From Telmatactis stephensoni (lineage: Eukaryota; Cnidaria; Anthozoa; Actiniaria; Isophelliidae): DNA of 64,000 bases. The notes beneath the pieces are model-generated. The model made no database searches and was not told the origin of the DNA. It saw nothing but the letters and a program-made list of their open reading frames with translations. Shown in pieces: positions 53,633 through 64,000 of the stretch. A program made the translations under genes and the position numbers. The stretch spans positions 496,001 to 560,000 of the forward strand of contig JALIZF010001669.1 in NCBI GenBank assembly GCA_029948255.1. The letters run 5' to 3'. Within the stretch, counting starts at the first letter, position 1, and each line of letters opens with the position of its first letter.

Positions 53633-53925
53633 TAGTTTTAGTTCACTGCCCTTTTGTGGTATCAGTGTCATTGCTACTGGAGATTTATTTCAACTACAAC
53701 CAGTAATGGATTGTTATATTTTCATGTTTGAGCTCCATGAAAAAATGAGGCAAAGAGAAAGTAAGCACTTTGGTGAGATGTTAAATAAACTAAGAGAAAT
53801 TGAAATTAAAAGAAAGAGTTGTTGTTGAAACTAGTTCTAGCTATCCAAATGAGGCACCAAACGTGTTTATTCAGAATGCAAAAGTGAATGACTTTAATGA
53901 TAACCCAGAAGTCCAGTAAAGATTC
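53633..53925 (+). pseudogene. PIF1-like helicase fragment
   Basis: LPFCGISVIATGDLFQLQPV corresponds to helicase motif II/III of PIF1 (canonical GDFxQLPPV), and LHEKMRQRESKHFGEMLNKL matches the ELxxxMRQxDxxFxxxLxxxR segment. After a shift, SSYPNEAPNVFIQNAKVNDF continues the family pattern. It is only a piece, with no Walker A. PIF1 helicases travel with Helitrons and other eukaryotic transposons, but here the source is unknown. Confidence 0.65.
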
Positions 53926-53929
53926 AAAA

Positions 53930-54618
53930 GTTTCAAATAGATAGAAGCTGAAGAATGCTGAATAGAATACTGAAGATTTATTCCCCAATGATGAATCGTC
54001 AGTTGAAAAAGTTGATTCTTATCAGATAGAATTCATCAAAACAGATGTGCGAACAATAATCACTGTATTGTACTATTTTGACACCCACTCTAAATGGCTT
54101 CCCCTTGCCTTATAGAATAGATTAAAGCAGTATTGTTTTTTTATTTAAAGCTGCTCAAACAGTAACCCTTTGCACTAGTATGTTAAGAGGGGACTGGGAC
54201 TGGTTAAACAAGATGGCAAGAGAATGGCAAAGAAACCATTTGGATAGCTGTTCATTGTTTATTATCTTTTATTGACAAAAACACGACTGTGTCTGCAAAA
54301 AGGTTTCTTCTCTTTCAAAGGACAGTACAAATTTTAGTATTATTATCTTGGTATTCCCATCTGTTCTGACTCCTGATCACCTTTCAATCCACCTGACATT
54401 AAAGTTATACAATCCTGCCTACCCTAGTGAAAACACTCAAAGTACGACTCAACAATGACAGTAATTAGACACAGATTTCGATTTCATTTATATACTATCC
54501 AATTAACTCTGCATATCCTATGCTTTTCAACTTTATAAAAACATATACCAGTCCCAACTGAACAGCCTGAACAACATACCACGTTCAGCAAATATAATCT
54601 ATACCCTATTTTCAGAGG
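53930..54618. other. Noncoding interval beside the palindrome axis
   Basis: No gene recognised. It includes the two homopolymer differences closest to the axis (GGGG versus GGG near 54190, TTTT versus TTT near 54270). Confidence 0.4.
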
Positions 54619-54634
54619 TTAAAAATATTTTTAA
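54619..54634. repeat. Palindrome axis
   Basis: A perfect 16-bp AT palindrome with no spacer between the long arms. Such a junction cannot hold a loop, which is typical of fold-back synthesis or head-to-head joining. Confidence 0.95.
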
Positions 54635-55325
54635 CCTCTGAAAATAGGGTATAGATTATATTTGCTGAACGTGGTATGTTGTTCAGGCTGTTCAGTTGGG
54701 ACTGGTATATGTTTTTATAAAGTTGAAAAGCATAGGATATGCAGAGTTAATTGGATAGTATATAAATGAAATCGAAATCTGTGTCTAATTACTGTCATTG
54801 TTGAGTCGTACTTTGAGTGTTTTCACTAGGGTAGGCAGGATTGTATAACTTTAATGTCAGGTGGATTGAAAGGTGATCAGGAGTCAGAACAGATGGGAAT
54901 ACCAAGATAATAATACTAAAATTTGTACTGTCCTTTGAAAGAGAAGAAACCTTTTTGCAGACACAGTCGTGTTTTTGTCAATAAAGATAATAAACAATGA
55001 ACAGCTATCCAAATGGTTTCTTTGCCATTCTCTTGCCATCTTGTTTAACCAGTCCCAGTCCCTCTTAACATACTAGTGCAAAGGGTTACTGTTTGAGCAG
55101 CTTTAAATAAAAAAACAATACTGCTTTAATCTATTCTATAAGGCAAGGGGAAGCCATTTAGAGTGGGTGTCAAAATAGTACAATACAGTGATTATTGTTC
55201 GCACATCTGTTTTGATGAATTCTATCTGATAAGAATCAACTTTTTCAACTGACGATTCATCATTGGGGAATAAATCTTCAGTATTCTATTCAGCATTCTT
55301 CAGCTTCTATCTATTTGAAACTTTT

Positions 55326-55617
55326 GAATCTTTACTGGACTTCTGGGTTATCATTAAAGTCATTCACTTTTGCATTCTGAATAAACACGTTTGGTGCCTC
55401 ATTTGGATAGCTAGAACTAGTTTCAACAACAACTCTTTCTTTTAATTTCAATTTCTCTTAGTTTATTTAACATCTCACCAAAGTGCTTACTTTCTCTTTG
55501 CCTCATTTTTTCATGGAGCTCAAACATGAAAATATAACAATCCATTACTGGTTGTAGTTGAAATAAATCTCCAGTAGCAATGACACTGATACCACAAAAG
55601 GGCAGTGAACTAAAACT
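55326..55617 (-). pseudogene. PIF1-like helicase fragment, right-arm copy
   Basis: Mirror of 53633-53925 with the same motifs and the same frame break. It adds no independent evidence about the gene. Confidence 0.65.
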
Positions 55618-56069
55618 AAAACTGTAAAATCCTCAAGAGGACTTATTGCTTTACAACATAATAATAACAGAAGAGCTTTGCCTTGCATGCCTCACACCAT
55701 GAGTTGCTGCCATGCAGTTTAGGCAGACCTGGCAGTAGGCTCCGATTTCAGCCGTTGGGGTTTGGGTGTGTCCGCGATGCTCTCCCCTGTGATGGCTGGG
55801 CACTTGGACTAACTATTGTTTGGCTACTTATCTTCAAAAAATCAAAAATCCAAAAAGATAGGATTTTTGGGACTTCAAAGCTCTTTCACTATGCAAAGTA
55901 TAAGAACAACAGAACTTCAAACAAAAATTTGAATGAAGAAGTAATTTTCATAAATTTCCTTTACTATTTCCCATATGATTATTAGATTATTAGACAGTTA
56001 CTACTTCTTCATTCAATATTTTATCTTATACATTTGTAAATGCTATCAATGTTCTCAAATTTAGTTTTT

Positions 56070-56791
56070 ACTTTTCTCCTTCTTTTAAGTTCAGAAGCAT
56101 CCATGGAATAGCATGCTTGCAGGCCATACCAAAGACAGCTGTCTCATCTAAAGCAACATACCTCCCTTTTGAAAATTACTACACTGACAAAAATAATGAA
56201 TGAAATAATCCTTTATAACTCAGCAACAAATTGTCACATCGCGATAAAAGTTGTACCAAATTTTGGAGAATCATATTCTCTATCACAATGTGCACTTTTG
56301 AAAAACTTTTGAAGTGATCTATTTTTTCTCATGAAATGTAACAATTTGCTCTGACGTCATAATGACCACAATGGTGACTATTTGCATGACAAAATAAAAC
56401 CTGAAAATTTCGTCCCAATTGATGAAAAACTGTTAAAGATACGAAGGTTAGAGTAAAAATATGAAATTAACCCCAGTAATTTTGGGGTCGTTTATGCTCA
56501 CCGTAATAACTACATAAAGAGATAAAAATAGCACATCATCACTTTATATAAACTCTCTTTTCACAAAGAATATGTAATCAAATATATATATCATCATGTT
56601 GATAAAGCTATATAATTTAGCTGCATTTGTATTTCATAATTGACAAACTCAAGATTCACCTTCCATGTTTCTGGGCAATGGAGAATATTCTCAGTTCTGT
56701 GAATGCTGAGACAACAAGATTCACAAAGAAGAAAGCCACCACAATCTAAACATTGGAATCTTGCCTTGTACTTGTTTCGCTCTTTTATCAA
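56070..56791 (-). pseudogene. KDZ transposase remnant, right-arm copy
   Basis: Mirror of 52459-53180. The Cys-rich block at 56594-56791 is identical in translation to the left-arm one. Confidence 0.5.
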
Positions 56792-57310
56792 CTATTAAAT
56801 CCAGCTTTCTTTGAAGAGAGTCATCTTGGCTAATACAAATATTGTGAAGGACCATGCATGCCAAGGTGACAATCTTTACATGCTCTTTGCTACTTTCATG
56901 TTTTCGAAGGTGTATTCGCCATCTTCCCTTCAGTTGGCCATATGCCCCTTCAGTCACCATACGAGCTCTACTGAGTCGATAATTAAAGTATGTTTGCTGT
57001 GGATTTAGGATGGAATTAGTGTATGGTTTCATTAGCTATGCTTGAAGGGAAAATGCAGAGTCTCCAACAATTAATGGAGGTATGTTAACTTCACCTATTG
57101 TTTTTGCAATATTTGGCAACAATCCATTTTCAAGAGATTCCCATAAGTTTGTGGAATTAAAAATAATGGCATCATGTGAATTGCTGGAAAATCCACATGA
57201 ACCCCAAACAAATCTGTAGTTTGAATCCACCATGGCCATAAAAACAACTGAATAGAAATTAAAAAAAAACTGTGTTCATATCTCTCAGAAACCATGTTGT
57301 TGGCTGCCAT
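56760..57310 (-). pseudogene. PIF/Harbinger transposase half, right-arm copy
   Basis: Mirror of 51940-52490, with the same in-frame TAG and the same missing N-terminus. Confidence 0.75.
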
Positions 57311-57609
57311 ATTAGGGAAAAGGGCCGAGTGGGACTATTTGTGGGGACGAGAGGTTTGAAATTAAATTCAGCGACATTAAATTCGACATTTGAATTAAAA
57401 TGCCATATTATGGTCGACAAAAATAGGAATTGAATTCGACAATTCATTGCAATCTTGGTATGGACACATCATGTAAGAATGAGCGTAATCTTTCTTCCTG
57501 ACTGCTTTCTCCACGTATTTGTATGCAGAAATCTGAAATATATAAATACATTTTTACAAATACTTTGTTGAACGATCTCTGCTACTTTTATTGCATCCAA
57601 GTTTTTACC

Positions 57610-58068
57610 TCAGTGGATATGTGGTTTGGCTTCATGGCTAACTGTTGTTGGTGATGGAACCATTGTTGTAGCATCAAAGTGGCCAGTTGGGAGCACTGCT
57701 GATTGAGTTTGTAGCCTATCTATTGCATTGTTTTCGTTGGGTTGAGACACAATTCAATTACAGATGAAATCACTGACTCAACCTCAATCACTGATGCAGA
57801 TGTAATCTCGATATGGGGTTCAGCTTCATTTTTAAATGTTGCTAATGGTAACAAGACTGTTGCTTCATCTTCAAGGTGGCCAATTGGGAGCACAGTTGGT
57901 TGACTCTGTAGCCTATCTGTGGCGTTGTTTTTGTTGGGTTGGGGCACGACCTCAATTGCTGATTCAGTTAATGATTCATGTAATCATTATACATTATACA
58001 TACTATATACCTGTAATCACTGATTCCACGTCAGTCCCTGGTGCAGATGTAGTCTCAATGAGTGGTTC
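57610..58068 (-). repeat. Tandem duplicated segment, right-arm copy
   Basis: Mirror of 51182-51640. Confidence 0.55.
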
Positions 58069-58159
58069 AAAGAAAGCAAATTTTCTTTCTTGTGTAAAAA
58101 TATATTCACATCCCTCCATTTATTTACCAACCATTTCATTTACTTGTGCAGTAACTTGA

Positions 58160-60185
58160 TTATCTTACATCTTTGTGTTTATTGAGGGCATCTTTTCTTT
58201 GCATTTTTGTCCTGTCTCGATTAGATGCTGCAGCACGGCCTTCACCTGGGATGTAACCCATGCCTAGACCCTTCGTCAAATCTTTTGTTGTTCTAGAACT
58301 ATCGTCTGACATTATTCTGTGGATGTCCTCTTTTACCTTGCTAGACATATTATGTGCAGCTGGTCTTGAGTGGTTGTGATTGGTTCCTGGGACTGCTCGA
58401 ACCCACCTTCTTCCATCATCATCCTCAGACCAAATATACAGTATTTGTGCCATGCAAAAGCCTGTGGACTTAAGCGGATATTTCTGTTTGTGTTGACCAC
58501 ATCTGTTCATTTTTTGTCTGTTGGAAACTATATAATTACACTCTGGACAAGAACACAAGGTGCTCTCCTGATATTTACCACTGTCTTGACCCCATCAATG
58601 GTTACTTTGTGTTTCTTCATTTTAGTGTTACGTTTTGTTAACTGGTTGTCTTTCCACATAAAATGCTGTTGACTTTCGGATGAGAACTCTAATTTTTTAA
58701 AGTCATCAGTATAGGAGAGTCCAACACTTTCACAACCAGGGTACTCATATTGCTTGTGTGTGCTGAGCTTGGTCCAGGTTTTTGAGCTGGCAAGGCTTTC
58801 CTTTATTTTTGGCAGATAGTGATGTCCTCGTCCAGCTCTATTTCTTTTTGTGCTTGTAGTAATTTTATCTATTGGGTCAAGTATACATACATTGACAGGA
58901 GTTTCCATGAACCTTCTGCCATTTGTTGAAACTAAGTATTTTCTCCATACAGTTGTAAATGATGATCCCCTTGTTACATTAAAATCAATTTCAACATAGC
59001 CCAGACTTACCGCTTGTCTCAGGAGTCGTGACCACCATGCAGTGGTGCAGTTAATGTGTGTATTTTTTGCTACTGATCCAAAGGTGGTACTTGGCTGAGG
59101 TCTGTTATTGCTTGTGTCAAGAGGGGCAATAGATTCTTGACATTGAAGCCTGGTTGGTTTTTGTCACAGCTGGTGCAGCATTCGTCCATACAGTTTATTT
59201 CAATGTCTTCCTCGCCAAATATAGTGACTACTTCTTGGCGTGGACAACACTCAGTATGTATTGAGTACAGCCATCTCCATGGTTGGAGAAGTTCACTCTT
59301 GATTTTTTTCTCTTCCTCCATGAAACAATTCAATGTCCAAAAAGCAAGTCGTTGATCATTTTTTCTTTCACTGACAAATAGAAACCCATCTGCTTTACTA
59401 CAATCATGAGCAGCTATACCAAACTCTTGGATGAGCACACTTAGGTTTCGCATACAACCAATTTGTATTACATACATACATACATACATACAAACTTTAT
59501 TTAAACATGGAATAAATCATCAGTCAATATCAAAAATTAAAATACATTAAAATGATAGTTACTGTTTTCCATGATTGCCGTGTGGGAACCAATACAATAT
59601 TTAAAACTAGTTAATGAACCAGAGTTTCTTATTTCCTGGGGTAAGTCATTCCACAATTTAGCACCACTGTAGCTGAATGGACGTTTTAAATAATTGTGGT
59701 TTAGGAATGAAAAGGTTGTTTTCTTGGTCACATAAATTATAAGTCGTCCTTCGAGGTAGAAATAAATCTTTGAAATACGCTGGAGTGAGCCCTTTATGTT
59801 TTGGACATGTGGACTGTGGGTTCAAACCTCATGTGATGCCACCAAAATTCTTAATTTCGAACGTCTGTATCTCACTCCTTTTTTTTTTCTGTCAGACTCA
59901 TCCCTTTCCCATAAAAAAGGCTTCACGTTTTCATCACCAACATATTTGGCCAAAGCTGTGCACATCAATTCAACATCATGGCAGAAGTCCACAAACACAA
60001 TTGTATACTCATCATGCACAATGTTTGTAATATCTAAAGCACGCAAATCCCAAATCTCCCCTTGTTCAGCAGATTCGCTGTGCTTGTCACTTTTTAATTT
60101 TCTTTGGACATTGTATGTCTTGACATTCCATTTAATGTTACTTCTATTAACTGTTCCCTTGAGAAAGACCGGCTGCTTCAAATCA
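58160..60185 (-). pseudogene. RecQ-like helicase fragment, right-arm copy
   Basis: Mirror of 49065-51090. One substitution is visible in the Cys/His tail: the left arm encodes YIWPEDDD and this arm YIWSEDDD. The same LINE interrupts it. Confidence 0.65.
59468..59810 (-). mobile_element. LINE 3' end, right-arm copy
   Basis: Mirror of 49440-49782, with the TACA tail at 59468-59493. Confidence 0.75.
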
Positions 60186-60509
60186 TAACACAGGGCAAAC
60201 TTTATGCAAAATGGAAGCATAAGGACTCAGAGATGCATCAAAAATTTCATTATACCTTTTAGAGAGGAAGAGTGTGTTAATATATTCTCTAAACTATTGT
60301 ATTGATCCATGGTTTCTAACACAAGTTTCTAGAGAATTCCATTTTGAAATGGCTGAATGAAAGAGATTTTTCTTGTGAGCAGTCAAGTACATATCTGTGA
60401 GTCGCAAAAGAAATGGCTTGAGTGGCCAGTAAACTCCATTAACAGGGGGGACAGAATGTCTTGCTGCAAAAAAGGTTCTAAATCTAAAACATTCCCAATA
60501 TCTGTGTCT
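60186..60509 (-). pseudogene. LINE-like C-terminal domain, right-arm copy
   Basis: Mirror of 48741-49064. Confidence 0.4.
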
Positions 60510-60529
60510 TAGGTTTTTAAAACCCTTTG

Positions 60530-61063
60530 TTACAAGTCACAAACAATATCAATACTGTTTATAATCTTCATTAGTTTCTTGTATGGTAATGGTTTGGGAA
60601 TATGACATTGTTTCATGAACTCTGTGTTGAGTTTAGATTTATTATTAGTGTCAGTGTCAGTATCTTTGACTTTGTCAGTGCTGTTTCTCATTGTAGTATA
60701 CTTCCTTTTGCTAAGAACACCCCCATCGTACAATATGAGAACGCTTCTGATTGAATTAGTCTCACTGGTTTCATAATCCTTGATGTTTTTTTTGACAATT
60801 GCTGGCAAAATCAAAGATGTGGAGTTATATATGATGTAAGTTCTTGTTTATTAGTGCTAGAAACGAGAGCTGCCATATACCATCTAGTACTGGCTTGTTG
60901 TCATGCTGTTTTACAGCTGCACTACAATGTATTGGTCTAAGAGCAGCAAGAGTTTTCTTATTCCTTTTAAGCTGCAAATTATCTGAAGAGGATTTAGACT
61001 GCTTGCTATAAATCCTGGTTGTCCTTGGTGTTTTGGCTGGTACAGTGGATAATTCATTATTAT
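60530..61063 (-). pseudogene. Hypothetical fragments, right-arm copy
   Basis: Mirror of 48186-48720. One G is missing near 60874 (GG instead of GGG), so the first frame ends differently (LINKNLHHI). Confidence 0.3.
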
Positions 61064-61066
61064 CAT

Positions 61067-61288
61067 TACCACAGAACCAAGGTACCACATTGCCATAGTA
61101 CCAAGGTACCACAGTACCAAGGTACCAAGGTACCACAGTACCAAGGTACCACAGTACGACAGTACCACAGTACCAAGGTACCACAGTACCACAGTACCGC
61201 AGCACCACAGTACCAAGTACCATAATACCAAGGTACCACAGTACCACAGTACCAAGGTACCACAGTACCAAGGTACCACAGTACCAAC
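61067..61288. repeat. Octanucleotide satellite, right-arm copy
   Basis: Reverse complement of the array at 47961-48182 with the same unit order, which argues that the duplication is very recent, because such arrays change length quickly. Confidence 0.95.
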
Positions 61289-61515
61289 TGGATCAAGGTA
61301 CCATAGTATCAGGAACAAAGATACCACAGGTTCACAGTGTTTTGATTTAGGACGTAAACGTCTCTTGATGGGTCGTTTGTAGTCCTCCAAGATGGTTGCT
61401 GTCCAACTGGTAGCGCTGCCTTCTTTTTCTTGGCCAACCCTCCGGGACCCCAAAAATTATCCAGCTCTTTCATAACTAGCTCTCTAAGTTGAGAATCTGT
61501 GACCGACTGCCACAT
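61289..61515 (-). CDS. Short hypothetical ORF, right-arm copy
   Basis: Mirror of 47734-47960. Confidence 0.25.
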
Positions 61516-61953
61516 GATTCCCCCTTAGCGGTGAACGTCCTGTTAAGAGCCATGAGGAACCCTTTGGCTGACCTTAATTCTTCGCAGGTCACAAAACATG
61601 TCCTTGAAATGATGCAGTTATGATTAGTTTAATATGCTGCAACTGATGATTAAGTTAATTGGACATGTTATTGGAATTTCGGCGGTATCACTGGAGTACT
61701 TACATTCCAATGCCATCAGTTCGGTATACATCCATCAGGTAACCATTGTATTTGAGACGAGATCAACTTTATTTAAAGATGCTCACCTATTCAACATAAA
61801 TATATATATAGTGATTTCCAATAGGGGCGTCTAAATTGTAAAAATGTTAAATATACAATAATATTAATTCTAATAAATATGCTAGATTAATTCAAACTAT
61901 GAAATTTTCTAAAAATACATAACTATATAACTAGATATTAATATTGATTTAGT

Positions 61954-62792
61954 TTAGGGCCATGTGGCACTGGCTAGTTTGTTGGTGAAAGAGCATAGTG
62001 AATCGCAATTTCTTAATTCATTAGGTAGAGAGTTCCACAGCTTGGCACCACTATAGCTAATGCTTTTCTTCAAGAAGTCTGTCTTTTGAAGAGGAAGAGC
62101 AACCGTTTTTGATGTATTTTGTAGACTGTAAGTACAATTGGTTGCATTCGATTCCTTGAAAATAGCAGACAATCTGGAGCCAAGCCGTGAAGAACTTTAA
62201 ACATAAATGTAGCTTTAATTTGAGCCCTGCGTTTGGCTAGTGTGACCCAACCGAGGGCATTCAATGCTTTCTCCTATTCACAAGACTCATTCTTATAACG
62301 CATTATGACCGTAGTGCACCTATTTTGCAACTTTTGTAGACATAGAGATAGACCAGTTCCCAAAGAGTCCCAGACCTTGCAACAGTAATCAAAGTGGGGC
62401 TGAACTAATGCACTGTATACCGAGACAAGAGTGTCTCTATTAACATAATCTCTAAGCCTTTTGTGCACTAATACCTGATGAAATCTTGTTGATATGTGAT
62501 TGCCAAGTCAGAGATTCATCAATATGAACACCAAGAGTTTTGCACTCATGAACTTTCTTGATGTGATTATTTCCTATTATAACATTTGGTTTGATTGCCA
62601 AACTATTAATCTTATTTCTTGATGCAATCAAGGTATATTCTGTTTTTGCTATGTTTAGGCTGAGTTTGCTTGCTGCCAGCCATTTTCTTACATTATCCAG
62701 ATCGTAGTTCAGTCCCACTTCGATTTCAGTGAGAGAGGTTCTGACGGCCGTAAGGCTTGTGTCATCAGCAAATAATCTTGGCGTAGTAAATC
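61954..62792 (-). pseudogene. LINE reverse transcriptase half, right-arm copy
   Basis: Mirror of 46458-47295. A 2-bp deletion near 62463 (GTGCACAAAAG versus GTGCACTCAAAAG) introduces an extra frameshift absent from the left arm. Confidence 0.75.
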
Positions 62793-63774
62793 TTTTTTGA
62801 CGTTCCTGCTCCGGTAGACTGATTTCCGTTGTCATTTGGTTGACTACTGTTATTATTATTTGGTCCTTTGTTGCCAACTGACTGATTCTCGCTTGACTTG
62901 TCAATGTTTGGCATCTCATTGTTTCCACTTTCATTGTCTACTGATAATAGATTTAGAGAAGAGGCAGTAGAAGGAATGTTCTTTGCAATCACTTTGAGTG
63001 CATTAAGGTGGCTCGACCCAATTTCGCCAGTGCGCGGGTAGTTGAATTGAAGCGGCTATTAATTGCATTACAGAATTAAGTTGACCAAACGTTTTACGCA
63101 CACCTACTACAAATGGACCAAATTTTATAATGATACTAGTTTGGTTGAAATCGGAGCTTTTTTAACATCGAAATTGTTATACACTAGGTTTGAAATTTTG
63201 CCAATTTTCTCAAAATCCAGATCCTCGAGACTTTGTAAATCAAATGTTTGTCTATAATATGAGAGCGTTTAAAGAAATCCTATTACACTGTAACACAATT
63301 AATAGCCACCTTAATGAGCCCATTAATAGCCACAATTAATAGCGAAATTGGGTCGAGCCACCTTAATGAGACTTCTATTCTCTTCTTTGAGCAATTTCAC
63401 TCATTAGCATAATGAAGAGATTGATCTTTCAAAGCTTGAATTTGAAAGTTTTGCTCAAACGTAGCTTTAAGATTCATAATTTCTTTACGAAGCCCTCAAC
63501 ATCTTTTGCTAGTGGGGAGCAGATTGAGCAGAAACAGTCAGCAGTAGGTGTTGATACTTCGTGAAACCTGCTTTCATCTGCCATTGATGGCTCATTCACT
63601 TTATCTACTGAACATCTCTACCATTTGTTAGGGCATTTAATGCCTTCTGTAGGTGCTCAACTAGCACACCTTTCACTCCAGATTTATCTAAGCTCTTCTT
63701 TCCAGTTCTCTCTGCAAATTCACAACTTCAAAGTCCGTAATTTTAACTCCGTTCAAAAATTGAATCTCTGCCAT
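62765..63774 (-). pseudogene. LINE ORF1-like SAP/coiled-coil protein, right-arm copy
   Basis: Mirror of 45470-46482. One-base differences near 63610 (GATGTTCAG versus GATGTTTCAG) and near 63398 break the frame that is open on the left. Confidence 0.5.
63007..63362. mobile_element. TTAA-flanked MITE, right-arm copy
   Basis: Mirror of 45885-46240, with TTAA at 63003-63006 and 63363-63366. One T/G substitution is visible (AATTGGCTC versus AATGGGCTC). Confidence 0.85.
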
Positions 63775-64000
63775 GTTATCACGTCTTTGGCTTCTGCTCC
63801 TTGGATGAACACAGTTTTAGTCTTCGGATAAAAATTTATCGAGACCACAGAACTTTTAAATAAATGGTAGCCGCCATTGCTGAGCACAAAACTCCAAATA
63901 AATGATAATTTTAAGTTTTCTTCAAGAAAACATTTCAAGGCATGCCGATCAGAGTGCCACTTGATCTTTGTTTTATAAACTTCAATAAATGAAGCCAGAT

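Larger units (their letters stand above)
45244..64000. repeat. Giant spacerless palindrome, arms about 9.38 kb
   Basis: Left arm 45244-54626 and right arm 54627-64000 are reverse complements along their whole length. The axis lies inside TTAAAAATATTTTTAA (54619-54634). Paired coordinates sum to 109253 at the axis and drift to 109244 at the window edge, so the net indel difference is 9 bp. The right arm is cut by the window end, so the palindrome may continue. Because several unrelated TE fragments are mirrored together, it is not a single element's TIR pair. Confidence 0.97.

Noticed and set aside
45244..64000. Palindrome arms as TIRs of one giant transposon
   Set aside because: There is no interior between the arms, and the arms contain several unrelated, separately inserted elements.

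Overview
This looks like eukaryotic, probably anthozoan cnidarian (coral or anemone-like), nuclear DNA. It is AT-rich. Coding pieces are split by apparent GT-AG introns. Nearly every recognisable protein belongs to a transposable element (TE): a DIRS/Ngaro-like element with an SGNH hydrolase, LINEs (one with a 2A-like motif), Penelope with GIY-YIG, ISL2EU, PIF/Harbinger, CACTA and KDZ. The species assignment is inference from family content. I see no rRNA gene, CRISPR array, prokaryotic operon or clearly intact single-copy host gene. Layout: 0-6.3 kb holds gene fragments, among them a decayed HIRAN-like piece and a decayed alpha-kinase C-terminus. 6.3-20.5 kb is a stack of nested transposons. 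A Ngaro-like YR retroelement is split by an ISL2EU-like DNA transposon (8156-18126, AT target duplication, YqaJ nuclease plus DDE transposase). That transposon contains a TTA-flanked TIR element (10046-16798), which contains a young Gypsy LTR element (12132-16654, 5-bp target duplication). The same Ngaro is also split by a Mutator-like element (18618-19804, 10-bp duplication) that contains a TA-flanked MITE (19011-19283). 20.5-45 kb is a mosaic: a hAT-like C-terminus, a four-exon gene fragment, a tRNA-like SINE, an integrase-core fragment, two LINEs, a Penelope with a duplicated 3' end, a CACTA transposase with one stop, a C2H2 plus SAP-like gene, a GIY-YIG fragment, a DDE_4 transposase, MITEs and a LINE with a 2A-like motif. 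From 45244 to the end of the window the sequence is one almost perfect, spacerless inverted repeat with arms of about 9.38 kb, centred between 54626 and 54627. Each arm carries the same series: LINE ORF1-like and RT pieces, an octanucleotide satellite, a RecQ-like helicase with a C-terminal Cys/His-rich region, Harbinger and KDZ transposase remnants and a PIF1-like helicase fragment. The arms differ by few changes, mostly one-base indels. This is either a very recent palindromic duplication or a fold-back or assembly artefact, and read-level evidence must decide. Most coding sequences are frameshifted or truncated, so the window reads as a TE graveyard with a few young layers. The youngest by direct evidence is the Gypsy element, whose LTRs differ at 3 of 197 positions.
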